DNA of 64,000 nt from Alloacidobacterium dinghuense (GCF_014274465.1 NZ_CP060394.1:806001-870000), one strand, 5' to 3'; shown: positions 1 to 9,429, counted from the stretch's first letter. Notes: generated by a model from the letters alone, not told the origin. Numbers and translations: made by a program.

Positions 1-1273
1 ACTGTCCGTCATCGCCTTTCCAATAACGGCGCACGGTGTCGCGATATTTCCCGTTCCACTCGGCCCACTGCACGGGAAAATTGCCCACCTGATAGCCGCC
101 CTCGCCAACGTCCCACGGCTCCGCGATCAGCTTTACATCGGCCAAGGTCGGGTCCTGATGAATGATGTCAAAGAAGCCGCTCAGTCGATCCACATCATGC
201 AGTTCGCGCGCCAGCGCAGAGGCGAGATCAAAGCGAAATCCGTCGACGTGCATCTCCAGCACCCAATAGCGCAGCGAATCCATGATCAGCTTCAGCACTT
301 GCGGATGCCGCACATTCAGGCTGTTTCCAGTGCCCGTGTAGTCCATGTAAAAACGCGGATTATCCGCCACGGTCCGGTAATACGTGAGGTTGTCGATGCC
401 CTTCTGCGAAAGCATCGGCCCCATGTGATTGCCCTCAGCTGTATGGTTGTAAACCACATCGAGAATCACCTCGATGCCTTCCCGGTGCAGCATCTTCACC
501 ATGGCCTTGAACTCGGCAACCTGATTACCACCATCGCCAGTTGAGCAGTAGCGTCCGTGCGGAGCGAAATAAGCAAGCGTGTTATAGCCCCAGTAGTTGC
601 TCAAGCCGCTCTCAACGAGGTGACTGTCGTTGATGAAGTGATGGACCGGCATTAGTTCCACAGCCGTGACGCCAAGCCGTTTTAGGTGGCGCAGGCTGGC
701 CGGTGATGCTATCCCCGCATAGGTGCCACGCAGAGGCTCCGGCACGTCCGGATTCTGTATGCTGAAGCCCCTCACATGCGTTTCATAGATGATCGAGTCC
801 GAAAGCGGCGTGCGCAGCGGGCGGTCCTGTTCCCAATCGAAATAAGGATTCACCACAAGGCTCTTCGGAATTCCCGGTGCACTGTCACGGTCGTCGCGAT
901 GCAAATCGGCGTCCTCGCCTCCGAAGACGTAGGGAAAGATTGCCTGCGACCAGTCAACACGCCCCGTCACCGCCTGTGCATACGGGTCAACCAACAGCTT
1001 CGCCGGATTGAACCGCAGGCCCTTCTGCGGCTCCCACGGCCCATGCACGCGATATCCATACTTTTGCCCCGGTTGAATACCCGGCAAATAGCCGTGCCAG
1101 ACAAAAGCAGTTGTCTCTTTCAGCGGGATCTTTTCGCAGCCTTTATCCTCTTCATTAAAGAGGCAAAGCTCGACTCCTTGAGCCATCTCGGAATAGAGAG
1201 CAAAATTTACGCCCGTTCCATCCCACTTCGCGCCGAGTGGGTAAGGCCTACCCGGAAGAAGCGTCATTGGCAT
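1..1273 (-). CDS. glgX: Glycogen debranching enzyme GlgX (isoamylase-type), C-terminus outside window
   Basis: Cytoplasmic GH13 enzyme that hydrolyses alpha-1,6 branches of glycogen or limit dextrins. The reverse strand reads open from about 1273 to the window edge, so about 424 N-terminal residues are present and the C-terminal barrel end is missing. It starts with the N-terminal isoamylase (CBM48-like) fold ([20 protein letters not shown]), followed by GH13 motifs: DVVYNH (region I), GFRFDLA carrying the nucleophile Asp (region II) and AEPWD carrying the acid/base Glu (region III). A second in-frame ATG lies at 1267; an AAAGAGA stretch precedes 1273. It is the last gene of a minus-strand run after the ABC transporter and DUF3052-like gene, 90 bp downstream, which may or may not share its transcript. 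Family assignment is firm; GlgX versus TreX-type subgroup is inferred. Confidence 0.9.
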   Translation of the reverse strand, partial: MPMTLLPGRPYPLGAKWDGTGVNFALYSEMAQGVELCLFNEEDKGCEKIPLKETTAFVWHGYLPGIQPGQKYGYRVHGPWEPQKGLRFNPAKLLVDPYAQAVTGRVDWSQAIFPYVFGGEDADLHRDDRDSAPGIPKSLVVNPYFDWEQDRPLRTPLSDSIIYETHVRGFSIQNPDVPEPLRGTYAGIASPASLRHLKRLGVTAVELMPVHHFINDSHLVESGLSNYWGYNTLAYFAPHGRYCSTGDGGNQVAEFKAMVKMLHREGIEVILDVVYNHTAEGNHMGPMLSQKGIDNLTYYRTVADNPRFYMDYTGTGNSLNVRHPQVLKLIMDSLRYWVLEMHVDGFRFDLASALARELHDVDRLSGFFDIIHQDPTLADVKLIAEPWDVGEGGYQVGNFPVQWAEWNGKYRDTVRRYWKGDDGQ

Positions 1274-1363
1274 ATCGCAAATCTCTTTCGCTGATTGTGA
1301 TCGTTGATCAGGGTTTCCCCATATCAGAGGCAAATAGGGCTGGAAACGTTGCCAGCAGCAGCG

Positions 1364-2164
1364 CTATCTCTTTCTCCGTGCGAATTTTAGCCCAGACCAC
1401 TGCGCATCTACAGCGCACACTTTGTAATCGACAAAACCGCGCGCGAGTCCTACTTCCCGCACATCGTTCTGGTTGAAATCACTGCGCAGCTTCGCCGTTG
1501 TCTTCGGATGAATTATCCAGAACGAAGTGCCTTCGGGCAAATGCGCCTGTGCATGATCAGCCGCAGCATCCAGTTCCCGAAGCGAATGCACAACATACAG
1601 GACTAGCTGTGTCCCAGCAACGATTCGATGGTTGAGCGATGTTCCTTCTGGCAGTTCGCCGATGATCTCTTCCATGCCATCTTCCGCCCCGCCAATCAGA
1701 GCGACTTGCATTTTAGGTGAAATGCCCAGCTTCCGCGTCAGCGCCGAATCGTGCCAGCGCTCCATGTGTGGTGTAGGCTGCACCGGTTCCAGAGGAGACG
1801 AAACGATCGCCTTCTTCAATGCTCCCGCAATCTTCTGCCACGATGTAAAGATCGCATCCGGGAGTTCTGCGCGCAGCCGCGCAACCTTTTCATCTACCCC
1901 GCCCGCAAACACAATCGGAATATGGCGTGTTGTCCTGCTCCCGCGCAACACAATCGCAACCTCACGCCCATGCGAAGGCAAACGATCCAGATCAATCGCA
2001 ACTACTGCGGGATTCAGGCTGCGAAAATGTGTGACAAACGCGCTTGAGCCACGCAGCGAAGAGGCTTCCACTTGATAGCCAAGCTTTGCGATTTCTTTTG
2101 CATACTGCTGCGCAAGCTCATCGTTCCAGCAAATTAACCGAACCAGCCGGGCAGCACGAGCCAT
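1364..2164 (-). CDS. Pseudo-receiver domain fused to DUF3052-like domain
   Basis: Two-part cytoplasmic protein of 266 residues. Residues 1 to about 115 look like a CheY-type receiver fold (LVRLICWNDELAQ at the first strand, AVVAIDLDRLPSHGRE at the third, IPIVFAGG at the fourth), but the phosphoacceptor neighbourhood is atypical, so phosphorylation is doubtful. Residues from about 130 on (SALTRKLGISPKMQVALIGG, LPEGTSFWIIHPK, LARGFVDYKVCAVDAQWSGLKF) resemble the widespread DUF3052 family, whose function is unknown. I place the start at 2164 (MARAARLV) rather than at the longer open frame beginning 2218: it leaves 5 nt after the stop of the upstream permease gene and has an AGG 7 nt upstream. 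The spacing argues for co-transcription with the ABC transporter. Function not known; it might sense or regulate the transporter, but that is inference. Confidence 0.72.
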   Translation of the reverse strand: MARAARLVRLICWNDELAQQYAKEIAKLGYQVEASSLRGSSAFVTHFRSLNPAVVAIDLDRLPSHGREVAIVLRGSRTTRHIPIVFAGGVDEKVARLRAELPDAIFTSWQKIAGALKKAIVSSPLEPVQPTPHMERWHDSALTRKLGISPKMQVALIGGAEDGMEEIIGELPEGTSLNHRIVAGTQLVLYVVHSLRELDAAADHAQAHLPEGTSFWIIHPKTTAKLRSDFNQNDVREVGLARGFVDYKVCAVDAQWSGLKFARRKR

Positions 2165-2169
2165 CTTGC

Positions 2170-3906
2170 CTAATCCAGCCGATATTTTGTCTCGGCCAGT
2201 TTGTAGAGAGGCCGCCACACCAACCGGTTAATCGTCACCACCATCAGCGCCATGATGATCGTTGCCAGCAGCAGTAGCGGGAAGTTTCCCGCATCGCTGG
2301 CTGCGCTGATCTGCGCGCCCAGCCCTAACGTATGCAAAGTCTTATCCTTCAGATGGAAGTACTCGGCAATAATCGACGCGTTCCACGCGCCGCCGGAAGC
2401 CGTTACCAGTCCGGTAATCAGGAAGGGGAAAATTCCCGGCAGTATCACCGTCGTCCAGCGCTGCACGCTCGTGAAATGAAATAGCTGAGCTACTTCACGC
2501 ATCTCCGACGGAATCGCCATCGCACCCGCAATCACGTTAAACAGGATGTACCACTGCGTTCCCAGCATCATCAACGCGATCGATCCAACACCAAGCCCTG
2601 CCCCGAGTTTCATCAGGCCCAGCAGAATGACAGGGAAGAGCGCCGTCGCGGGAAACGAAGCAGCAATCTGCGCCAATGGCTGCGCAATCCGCGCCAGTTT
2701 TGGATTGAAGCCAATCGCGACACCTGTCGGAATCGTCCAAGCCGCTGCCAGCAGCAGAGAAATGTTAACGCGAAAAAAGGTAGTGACCGCGCCTTCCAGC
2801 AGGGTTCCAAAATCCGATCGCGGAACCAGCCGCAGAAGCAGGATTGCCTTAAAAGCTGCGAAGCAGATCACACCCGCCAGCAGAATGATGAGAATAATCG
2901 TGACAGCAGAATTACTTTTCTTCTGATTCTGAGCCTGAGATTTTTCCTGCCGCTGGCGCCGCAACGCAATCGAGCGATACAGTTGCTCGCTTAAAGGTGC
3001 GAAGGTCCGCTGATGAATCACGCCGAGCACATTGGATTGCCGTAGCGCAGCCAGTACTGGCGATTTCACTCGATCGGCCGCTTCCACATTCTCGAACTTG
3101 AATTTGTCCGACCAGTCGATTACCGGCCGCCAGACCAGCTGATCCGTCATCACGATAATCGCAATCATCGTGATCAAGCCGTAGGTCATGGCGAGAGTGT
3201 TTCCTGTAGAGGCAGCTGTCTGCAGATATGAGCCGAGTCCCGGCAACCGAAAATTCCGCGAGCCCACAGGAAACATCTCGCAGACCATCAGGAAAAACCA
3301 GCCGCCAGCGACGGAAACCATCGAGTTCCAGACCAGGCCGATTGTGGCGTACGGCAGTTCGAGCTGCCACAGCCTCTGCCATCGCGAGAAACGGTTGATC
3401 GTGCACGCCTCCTGCAGTTCGCGCGGAATGCTCTTCAGCGAAGAATAAAAGCTGAAGGCCATGTTCCACACCTGTCCGGTAAAGATCAGCAGGATCGCCC
3501 CAAACTCAATTCCAAGCTGCCGGCTCGGAATGAGCGACATCATCGCCAGCATCACGCCCGGCAAGAAACTCAGCACAGGTATCGATTGCAGAATGTCGAG
3601 TGTGGCAATCATCAGCGCTTCCACGCGCTTGTTGTACGCTGCGAGATAGCCATAGCCCACTGCAAACAGCAGGCTCAACAAATAGGCGACGCCGATGCGC
3701 ACACACGAATAAAAGGCATACAGCGGCAGCATCGTCGGCGACTGCGATATATCAACTTCAGGAACGGCGCCGCTCAGCCAGTAACGTGCAATCTGCAGTA
3801 CGGCGTAGAATCCCGCCAGCAGTCCCATCGCTACCGTCAGATCGAGAAAAACCGGCCAGGAACGCTCGATCACCAGCGAGCGTGAAAGCGTGTAGCGCAT
3901 CTTCAC
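2170..3906 (-). CDS. ABC transporter permease, two fused BPD-type (SsuC/TauC-like) permease domains
   Basis: Inner-membrane permease of 578 residues, about twice the length of a normal NitT/TauT/SsuC permease. Two tandem membrane domains are visible: residues ~60-260, with the EAA-type coupling loop around ELQEACTINRFSRWQRLWQLELP, and residues ~350-570, with the second loop around EMREVAQLFHFTSVQRWTTVILP. Both halves end in the cytoplasmic 'WRP' segment, as expected of an internal duplication or fusion. The first codon is GTG at 3906, giving a GTGA overlap with the upstream ATPase gene; ATG at 3900 is an alternative. The pair would form an importer with one permease chain and probably two ATPase copies. 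No periplasmic binding protein is adjacent. The family usually moves nitrate, sulfonates, taurine or similar small anions; the substrate here cannot be read from sequence. Confidence 0.88.
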   Translation of the reverse strand: MKMRYTLSRSLVIERSWPVFLDLTVAMGLLAGFYAVLQIARYWLSGAVPEVDISQSPTMLPLYAFYSCVRIGVAYLLSLLFAVGYGYLAAYNKRVEALMIATLDILQSIPVLSFLPGVMLAMMSLIPSRQLGIEFGAILLIFTGQVWNMAFSFYSSLKSIPRELQEACTINRFSRWQRLWQLELPYATIGLVWNSMVSVAGGWFFLMVCEMFPVGSRNFRLPGLGSYLQTAASTGNTLAMTYGLITMIAIIVMTDQLVWRPVIDWSDKFKFENVEAADRVKSPVLAALRQSNVLGVIHQRTFAPLSEQLYRSIALRRQRQEKSQAQNQKKSNSAVTIILIILLAGVICFAAFKAILLLRLVPRSDFGTLLEGAVTTFFRVNISLLLAAAWTIPTGVAIGFNPKLARIAQPLAQIAASFPATALFPVILLGLMKLGAGLGVGSIALMMLGTQWYILFNVIAGAMAIPSEMREVAQLFHFTSVQRWTTVILPGIFPFLITGLVTASGGAWNASIIAEYFHLKDKTLHTLGLGAQISAASDAGNFPLLLLATIIMALMVVTINRLVWRPLYKLAETKYRLD

Positions 3907-5255
3907 GGCTCTTCGTTCTCCTGCACAGCCGCTGCCGTTTCTTCCTCCGCCTCGGGCAGAATAAAGCGCCGCTTCGCAGCGTCGAAGTCGAACAACTCCG
4001 CATAGCGGCCCCAGTTGATGGCCGTCTCCAACTGCCGTTGCGTCTCCTCCTCGCTGAACTGCTCATCGAGCATATCGAGAAAGAATTCTTCCGGCACAGT
4101 GTGATCTGATTTGTTACTGAGAGCGCGCGTGATCTGCCTCAACAGCAGAACGTGCTCCACCGCCGCAGCGCGGAACAATTCCTTCTGCTTCAGAATTTCC
4201 GACTCCGCATATTCACGCCCAGCGGGGGTAATGGCTACATCGCCTTCCTCCACCGTGAGGAAGCCGAGCAACTGCGCCGCATCCACAATCGGCAGCAGGT
4301 CATCGATCTCGAAGGCAAGCTCATCGGCCAGTCGATACACATCGATATGCCCGCCAAAATCGATGATGAATTCAAGCAAGCCGGCAATGCCGCCTGGACG
4401 CGCATGCGGCAACATCTCATAGCGCATCTGCCGTTGATCGCGCACGCGTCGGCCATCGGTATGCAGACGTGGCACGTCGGGAGTGACGTCAGGACGTGTC
4501 AGCACGGTGTAGATGTAATCCACCAGCTTGGTGAATGTCGGATTCTTCTTGTCACGCGGATGCGCAATTCCAACCTTGAAATCGGTGCGCACATGCCCCG
4601 GATTGCGTCCGAGAACGATAATGCGATCCGCGAGCAACACGGCTTCTTCAATGTTGTGCGTGACGATAAAAATTGCCTGCGTCGGAATCGTCTTCTTCTG
4701 CCACAACTCCAGCAGTTCACTGCGCAGGTTCTCCGCCGTCAGCACATCGAGCGCGGAAAACGGCTCATCCATGAAGAGGACTTCTGGTTCGATAACCAGG
4801 GCACGAGCGAATCCCACCCGCTGCCGCATGCCGCCGGAAAGCTCCTTGGGATACGCCGCCTGGAAGCCATCCAGACCAACCGTATCCAGAATCTTAAGGC
4901 TGCGCTCCTTGCGTGCCTCAGGTTCCACGCCAACGGCCTTCAACGGCGCTTCTACGTTTTCCAAAACAGTAAGCCAGGGAAAGAGCGCGAAGCTCTGGAA
5001 GACGATTGAGACATTGATATGCACGGTCTCAATCGGTTTCTCGTGCCAGAACACCTGGCCTCCCGAAGGCTTTGAAAGCCCGGAAAGCATGCGCAGCAGG
5101 GTTGATTTTCCCGAGCCCGAGGGCCCCAGCAGCGCCACGATTTCGACAGGAAGAATGGAAAGATCGGTAGGAGCAATGACCTGAATACGGTTGGCGCTCG
5201 GCTGAGCGTAAAACTTTTCCACTTGCTGCGCTCGAATAATCGCTTCCGTCATCAC
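3903..5255 (-). CDS. ABC transporter ATP-binding protein with C-terminal AAA-associated domain (NitT/TauT type)
   Basis: ATPase subunit (450 residues) of the adjacent double permease. The N-terminal ~250 residues are a canonical ABC domain: Walker A GPSGSGKST, Q-loop VSIVFQSFALFPW, signature LSGGMRQRV, Walker B VLFMDEPFSALD and switch His in THNIEEA. About 200 further residues follow, matching the AAA-associated C-terminal domain (PF09821 type) seen on some nitrate/sulfonate/bicarbonate ATPases; its tail is acidic (EAEEETAAAVQENEEP). The C-terminal domain is thought to be regulatory, but its ligand is unknown. Two adjacent ATGs (5255, 5252) are possible starts. It is the first gene of the transporter run and is divergent from the CheY-like gene across a 269-bp spacer carrying a strong inverted repeat. 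Confidence 0.9.
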   Translation of the reverse strand: MMTEAIIRAQQVEKFYAQPSANRIQVIAPTDLSILPVEIVALLGPSGSGKSTLLRMLSGLSKPSGGQVFWHEKPIETVHINVSIVFQSFALFPWLTVLENVEAPLKAVGVEPEARKERSLKILDTVGLDGFQAAYPKELSGGMRQRVGFARALVIEPEVLFMDEPFSALDVLTAENLRSELLELWQKKTIPTQAIFIVTHNIEEAVLLADRIIVLGRNPGHVRTDFKVGIAHPRDKKNPTFTKLVDYIYTVLTRPDVTPDVPRLHTDGRRVRDQRQMRYEMLPHARPGGIAGLLEFIIDFGGHIDVYRLADELAFEIDDLLPIVDAAQLLGFLTVEEGDVAITPAGREYAESEILKQKELFRAAAVEHVLLLRQITRALSNKSDHTVPEEFFLDMLDEQFSEEETQRQLETAINWGRYAELFDFDAAKRRFILPEAEEETAAAVQENEEP

Positions 5256-5383
5256 CCGGCTCCGTCTACATCTCTAAAACCTCTGAACGGGCAAACCACA
5301 GCCTGGCAGTGTTACTTTCGGACCGCCAGAATCCTTCTGGAACGACGCTCCCGCCCCTTGCGTCTAGTCTAATTAGGTAGGAT

Positions 5384-5410
5384 TGCAGGAGGATGAAGCA
5401 TCCTCCTGCA
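5384..5410. promoter_or_regulatory. Perfect 11-bp inverted repeat in divergent spacer
   Basis: Arms TGCAGGAGGAT (5384-5394) and ATCCTCCTGCA (5400-5410) flank a 5-nt loop GAAGC. It lies between the divergently transcribed ABC ATPase gene and the CheY-like gene, about 115 bp from the latter. No T-run follows on either strand, so an operator or an mRNA leader hairpin fits better than a terminator. Which gene it serves is not evident. Confidence 0.45.
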
Positions 5411-5524
5411 GACAGCGTATCATCTTAGTAGTCATCAGCATCACCATTTTGGCTGCAACTTTTTCGCTGCTGCTGGCCTACCGCAAGTGTTCATACAATC
5501 GGAGTAGAGAGAGTCGAAGAAAAG

Positions 5525-5899
5525 ATGCAAGACAACAATCAGGCGAAGCCAAAAGTTCTGGTGGCCGATGACGAACGCGTCATCGCCGATACCCTTGCCA
5601 TCATTCTCAATCAAAGCGGATTTGAAGCCACCGCCGTTTATAGTGGCGAAAAAGCAGTAGAAATGGCCGGCTCTCTCAGGCCAGACATGCTCATCAGTGA
5701 CGTCATCATGACCGATCTCAACGGCATCGATGCGGCCATCAAGATTCGCAGCTTGTTGCCATCTTGCAAGATCCTGTTGTTCTCCGGCCAGGCGGCTACC
5801 GCCGACCTCCTCGACCGTGCCCGCAACCAGGGCCACGAGTTCGAGATCCTCGCCAAGCCCGTCCACCCGCAGGATCTTCTCGCCAAGCTGCGCAGCTGA
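5525..5899 (+). CDS. Single-domain response regulator (CheY-like receiver)
   Basis: A 124-residue stand-alone receiver. It has the acidic pair (VLVADDE), the phosphoacceptor Asp in DMLISDVIM, the conserved Ser in ILLFSGQ and the Lys in LAKPVHP, so all phosphorylation residues are present. There is no output domain; it ends just after the last helix. Its cognate kinase is not in the window. It stands alone, divergent from the ABC transporter and convergent with recR. A decayed fragment of a close paralogue (VADDERIIADT) is found at 48183-48261, suggesting the family is multi-copy in this genome. Confidence 0.9.
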   Translation: MQDNNQAKPKVLVADDERVIADTLAIILNQSGFEATAVYSGEKAVEMAGSLRPDMLISDVIMTDLNGIDAAIKIRSLLPSCKILLFSGQAATADLLDRARNQGHEFEILAKPVHPQDLLAKLRS

Positions 5900-5956
5900 A
5901 GTGGGTCGAGGAGTCAACTGACATAAGAGTCTTGTGCGAAGGGAAGTGTGGGATCA

Positions 5957-6556
5957 TCACATTTCCCGGCGTCCCTCCAGTGCTCGCGACATGGTGACCT
6001 CATCGGCATACTCAATATCGCTTCCGGCCGGCACCCCGGTAGCAATGCGCGTTACGCGCACCCGTGCTGGCCGCAGCATATCCGCCAGATACCCCGCTGT
6101 AGCCTCACCCTCAACCGTAGGCGAAGTCGCCAGAATCACCTCATCCACATCGCCGCGTGAAACCCGCGCCAGCAGATTCCCCGTTCGCAAATGCTCGGGC
6201 CCAACGCCATGCAGCGGAGACAGCGTTCCATGCAGTACATGGAAGACGCCGTTATAGCTGCGTGTTTTCTCGATGGTGGCAATGTTCGTAGGCTCCTCCA
6301 CCACGCAAACCAGCCTCTGATTCCTCGTAGGGCTCGCGCAGTACACGCACGGATCGACGTCCGTAATGTTGTTGCAATTGGAGCAGAGCTGCAGCTTTGC
6401 CTTCAGGTTGCGAATCGCATCCGCCAACGCCTCCGCATCCTCGCCGTTCGAGCGCAGGATATGAAACGCCAGCCGCTGTGCGTTCTTCGATCCAATCCCG
6501 GGAAGTTTGCGCAACTCCTCGATCAGCCGCGCCATAGGTTCTGCAAAACGTGACAA
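5957..6556 (-). CDS. recR: Recombination protein RecR
   Basis: Component of the RecFOR gap-repair pathway; forms a DNA clamp that helps load RecA. At 199 residues it is normal length. The helix-hairpin-helix ([20 protein letters not shown], residues ~16-35), four-Cys zinc module ([16 protein letters not shown]), Toprim domain ([14 protein letters not shown]) and C-terminal Walker-B-like part ([16 protein letters not shown]) are all visible. The start codon is TTG at 6556, preceded at good spacing by GAAGAGG; an ATG at 6535 is a less likely start. recR is commonly next to dnaX and ebfC; here they are on the same strand but about 2.9 kb of unrelated genes separates recR from ebfC. Confidence 0.96.
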   Translation of the reverse strand: MSRFAEPMARLIEELRKLPGIGSKNAQRLAFHILRSNGEDAEALADAIRNLKAKLQLCSNCNNITDVDPCVYCASPTRNQRLVCVVEEPTNIATIEKTRSYNGVFHVLHGTLSPLHGVGPEHLRTGNLLARVSRGDVDEVILATSPTVEGEATAGYLADMLRPARVRVTRIATGVPAGSDIEYADEVTMSRALEGRREM

Positions 6557-6714
6557 AGCGATACCTCTTCGCTGTTTTAGCAGGATTCGGCACGCTCCGC
6601 CACGTTCGCTGAAAGGAGAGTCCGCGATATACGGTTGTGCGCACTTCGCGAGCTAATTCCGTTGACTTAGTCATGCAACGCCATCGAAAATGCTCTGGGA
6701 ACAAACAAAACAAA

Positions 6715-7353
6715 ATGAGAAATCACTTGAAAAGTTCAATAGCGTTATCTTTTTGCCTGCTCTTCGGTTTAGCGCAGTCCCATCCATCCTTCGGCCAGCA
6801 GGACGCCTCCAGCAAAGCGAAGCAGGCTGTACTTGCGGAGTTGACCAGCAAACTCGACACGAAATCAGCCAAAGCCGGTGATGCGATAACCGCAAAAACC
6901 ATCGCGGACATAAAAATGAACGACGGCTCGACGCTTCCCAAAGGATCGAAACTGTCCGGAAAGGTGACTCAGGTTGAATCGAAGGCTGCGGGAAACGGAA
7001 CAGCATCCGTTTCTGTTCTCTTTGATCGGTTGATGACGAAAGATGGCCAGTCGAAACCGATTCAGGGAGTTCTGGTCGCAATCGCGCCACGTCCCTCAGT
7101 ATCCGATCAAATAGCCTCATCCGGTTCTCTGCCGCAGGCGTCGACACGCGGCGTGGCGTCTACGGCTGTAGCAACTGGAGCGGGCCTGAATGCGAACGAA
7201 GAACGCGGCGAAAACTCGTCTATGCCATCGGGAAGCTCAGTAAAAGGGGTTCAGCTTGACACCAAGCTGGCAGCAGACGGTTCGGCTGTCCTGCATTCCC
7301 AGAAGGATATCCATCTTGAGAGCGGAATGAAAATCGAAGTTGGCCTTATGTGA
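6715..7353 (+). CDS. Secreted protein of unknown function
   Basis: A 212-residue protein with a signal peptide (MRNHLKSSIALSFCLLFGLA, cleavage near FGQ-QD). The mature part contains a beta-rich segment (AKAGDAITAKTIADIKMNDGS, LPKGSKLSGKVTQVES, VSVLFDRLMTKDGQSKPIQG) of the kind found in many acidobacterial secreted proteins, and distantly like the short beta domains of VirB10/TrbI-type proteins. No enzyme motif is seen. The open frame continues 26 codons upstream, but those lack signal-peptide character, so the ATG at 6715 is preferred. It sits alone on the plus strand between recR and the MerR gene. Function unknown. Confidence 0.7.
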   Translation: MRNHLKSSIALSFCLLFGLAQSHPSFGQQDASSKAKQAVLAELTSKLDTKSAKAGDAITAKTIADIKMNDGSTLPKGSKLSGKVTQVESKAAGNGTASVSVLFDRLMTKDGQSKPIQGVLVAIAPRPSVSDQIASSGSLPQASTRGVASTAVATGAGLNANEERGENSSMPSGSSVKGVQLDTKLAADGSAVLHSQKDIHLESGMKIEVGLM

Positions 7354-7361
7354 AGGCCAAC
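7339..7361. terminator. Hairpin at end of secreted-protein gene (terminator-like)
   Basis: Arms GTTGGCCTT (7339-7347) and AAGGCCAAC (7353-7361) with loop ATGTG. It spans the TGA stop of the secreted-protein gene, in a convergent gap with the MerR gene. No clear T-run follows, so efficiency as an intrinsic terminator is uncertain. Confidence 0.4.
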
Positions 7362-7423
7362 CTCGAAATGATTACTGAAGCCTGAATCTTTGCGGCGTCG
7401 GACCTGCGTTGCCACGTCCAAGG

Positions 7424-8233
7424 TCAGGCGGCCTTTTCCACTGGGATTTGAATCTCGGTCACGTACGACTCGTCATCCTGCCGCACAGGCGCTGTGCAGT
7501 AGTGGTACAGCTCGCGGAAAGGCCCTGCCAGCCGGTAATGGTTCTCTTCCACCCATCGCAGCAGATTCTGATAGGCCTGATCCAGGCGGTTATAGGCACC
7601 GTGATGCATGTAGCTCGCGACCCTGGTACTGCCGAGCTGATACATCTGCGTCGTTCCATGTGCTGGCAGGGGCTGTTTCAGCAGGAAGCCAGCTTCGCCA
7701 TCCACGTCTTTTTCTTTGTGTTCCAGGTCATGCCAAATCGCCACAGGCATGCCCAGCTCGCACCCGCCACCAATCTGGCTGATGACTTTGGGGTAAAGCA
7801 TTCCGATAGATGGATAATTGGGAATCACTTCCCGCAGCGACACGATCCACTGCGGCTCCACTTCTTTGATCACCACATCTGCGCTCATCATCGACTCCTG
7901 TTCCATGAATTTGATCAGTGTCTCCAATCGGGCGAGTCGTTCCTGCTCTTCGAATACGCGTGCCTCCTGCTCCGCGCGACGCAGAGCCACCATGCCGCGA
8001 AGCTCCTGCGGCGTGATGGTTCCTTCGAGCGTCCTGCCGATCTGCTCCAGCGAAAAACCCAGGTCTTTCAGAGCCAGGATTCTGTGCAGACGCGGCAGTT
8101 GCTGAGCGGAGTAATACCGGTAGCCGGTCCAGTTGTCCACGTGAGCTGGCCGCAGCAATCCGGTCTCGTCGTAGTACCGGAGCGTTTTGACCGAAATGTG
8201 CGTAAGTGCGGAAAACTCGCCGATCTTGAACAC
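7424..8233 (-). CDS. MerR-family transcriptional regulator with GyrI-like effector domain
   Basis: A BmrR-like activator of 269 residues. The N-terminal MerR winged helix (MFKIGEFSALTHISVKTLRYY, residues 1-70) is followed by a dimerisation coiled coil (~80-120, ARVFEEQERLARLETLIKF) and a C-terminal GyrI-like/effector-binding domain (~125-269, containing PVAIWHDLEH, YMHHGAYNRLDQAYQNLLRW and YVTEIQIPVEKAA). Such proteins bind bulky or cationic compounds and open suboptimal promoters. Its target is not obvious; the upstream MBL hydrolase gene is same-strand with a 77-bp gap. Ligand unknown. Confidence 0.88.
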   Translation of the reverse strand: MFKIGEFSALTHISVKTLRYYDETGLLRPAHVDNWTGYRYYSAQQLPRLHRILALKDLGFSLEQIGRTLEGTITPQELRGMVALRRAEQEARVFEEQERLARLETLIKFMEQESMMSADVVIKEVEPQWIVSLREVIPNYPSIGMLYPKVISQIGGGCELGMPVAIWHDLEHKEKDVDGEAGFLLKQPLPAHGTTQMYQLGSTRVASYMHHGAYNRLDQAYQNLLRWVEENHYRLAGPFRELYHYCTAPVRQDDESYVTEIQIPVEKAA

Positions 8234-8310
8234 AGGTCAGTTCTAAGGTCTCCAGTTACTGGAGAGTCAATAGGGATTTCTTGCGAATCGCAAAAATCTC
8301 GCGATGCAAA

Positions 8311-9291
8311 CTACAGCGTGCTGTACACCAGCTCTACAAACTGATCCGGCTTCAGCGAACCCTTGCCCCAGGCCGCATCAAAGTCCGATGTTGGTTTCGC
8401 CGCAATCACCTGATCGAGCGATTGTCCGCTGCTCTTCAGCTTTTCCACTTTGGTAGCGATGGCGGCGAGCATATCCCGATATTTTTGCAGCGCATCTTTA
8501 TCGCCCAGCGGGCCATGCCCCGGGACAATCTTCGTTTTGTCGTCTGCGACAGCGAGGCAGGCGTCCGCGCCGCGAATCATTCCATTGATCGTGCCGCCCG
8601 TACTCGCGTCAATGAACGGGTAAACGCCGTTGAAGAAAACATCGCCACAATGAAGGACGTTCCCGCCGGCAAAGTGAATGTAAATATCCGTATCCGTGTG
8701 CGCATCCGGCATATTGACAAGGTCCAACTCGTCATTGTTGATGAAAATCTTTTCTTTATCGATAAATGTTTGCTGCGGCAAGGCGCTGGTGGGCGAGGGC
8801 TGAAGTTTCAGATGAAAAAACGCAATCTCCTGCGCGGTTGCAAGTCGATTGCGCGTATTTTCCTGCGCCATGATGAAGGCTCCCATGTCGTCATGCAGGG
8901 CTGCGTTGCCATCTGTGTGATCGAAGTGCCAATGCGTATTGATCAGCAGCTTCATGGGATGAGGAGCGAGTTGCCGCAGCGTATCTTTCAGTCGCGAAGC
9001 CGCTGTAGCCGCGCTTGAATCGATCAGCACCTTCCCATCCGGCCCCGTCTGTGCCACCATGTTCCCGCCCACGCCTTGCAATAAAAACAGCGTGTCCCGC
9101 AACTTCGTCACCTGGATCGGCGTCGTAGCTCCGGCAGTCCGAAACTGCTGCAGTCTGTCGGGCGCAGGAGCGGCTGGCTGCGCTGGCTGCCCGCTCTGCG
9201 CCTGAGTGGAGTACGCAAACAGTCGTGGAGCAAATGCCACTCCCGCCCCGAACCACGCTGCCTGCTTCAGAAAACTTCTTCGCGTCTGCAT
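8311..9291 (-). CDS. Tat-exported metallo-beta-lactamase-fold hydrolase
   Basis: Periplasmic metal-dependent hydrolase of about 326 residues. The N-terminus MQTRRSFLKQAAW is a twin-arginine signal, so it is exported folded. MBL motifs: THWHFDHTDGN (HxHxDH), a metal His in DAHTDTDIYIHF, the bridging Asp region GDVFFNG, and a C-terminal His in PGHGPLGD. It belongs to the broad SoxH/quinoprotein-relay-associated type of MBL protein with unknown substrate. The start at 9291 is chosen for the Tat signal; the open frame extends 16 codons upstream. It lies between ebfC and merR on the same strand. Confidence 0.86.
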   Translation of the reverse strand: MQTRRSFLKQAAWFGAGVAFAPRLFAYSTQAQSGQPAQPAAPAPDRLQQFRTAGATTPIQVTKLRDTLFLLQGVGGNMVAQTGPDGKVLIDSSAATAASRLKDTLRQLAPHPMKLLINTHWHFDHTDGNAALHDDMGAFIMAQENTRNRLATAQEIAFFHLKLQPSPTSALPQQTFIDKEKIFINNDELDLVNMPDAHTDTDIYIHFAGGNVLHCGDVFFNGVYPFIDASTGGTINGMIRGADACLAVADDKTKIVPGHGPLGDKDALQKYRDMLAAIATKVEKLKSSGQSLDQVIAAKPTSDFDAAWGKGSLKPDQFVELVYSTL

Positions 9292-9429
9292 ACAGTTTTC
9301 TTTCAACGGTATTGTTATCCTGCGCGGAGCGCGAATCATGCCCCCGCATGCGCACCTGCTCGCCAGTATGGAATGCGCGCAATCGATCCGCCTGTTCTTC
9401 TATGCACACATGAAGGCGAATCTCAAACT

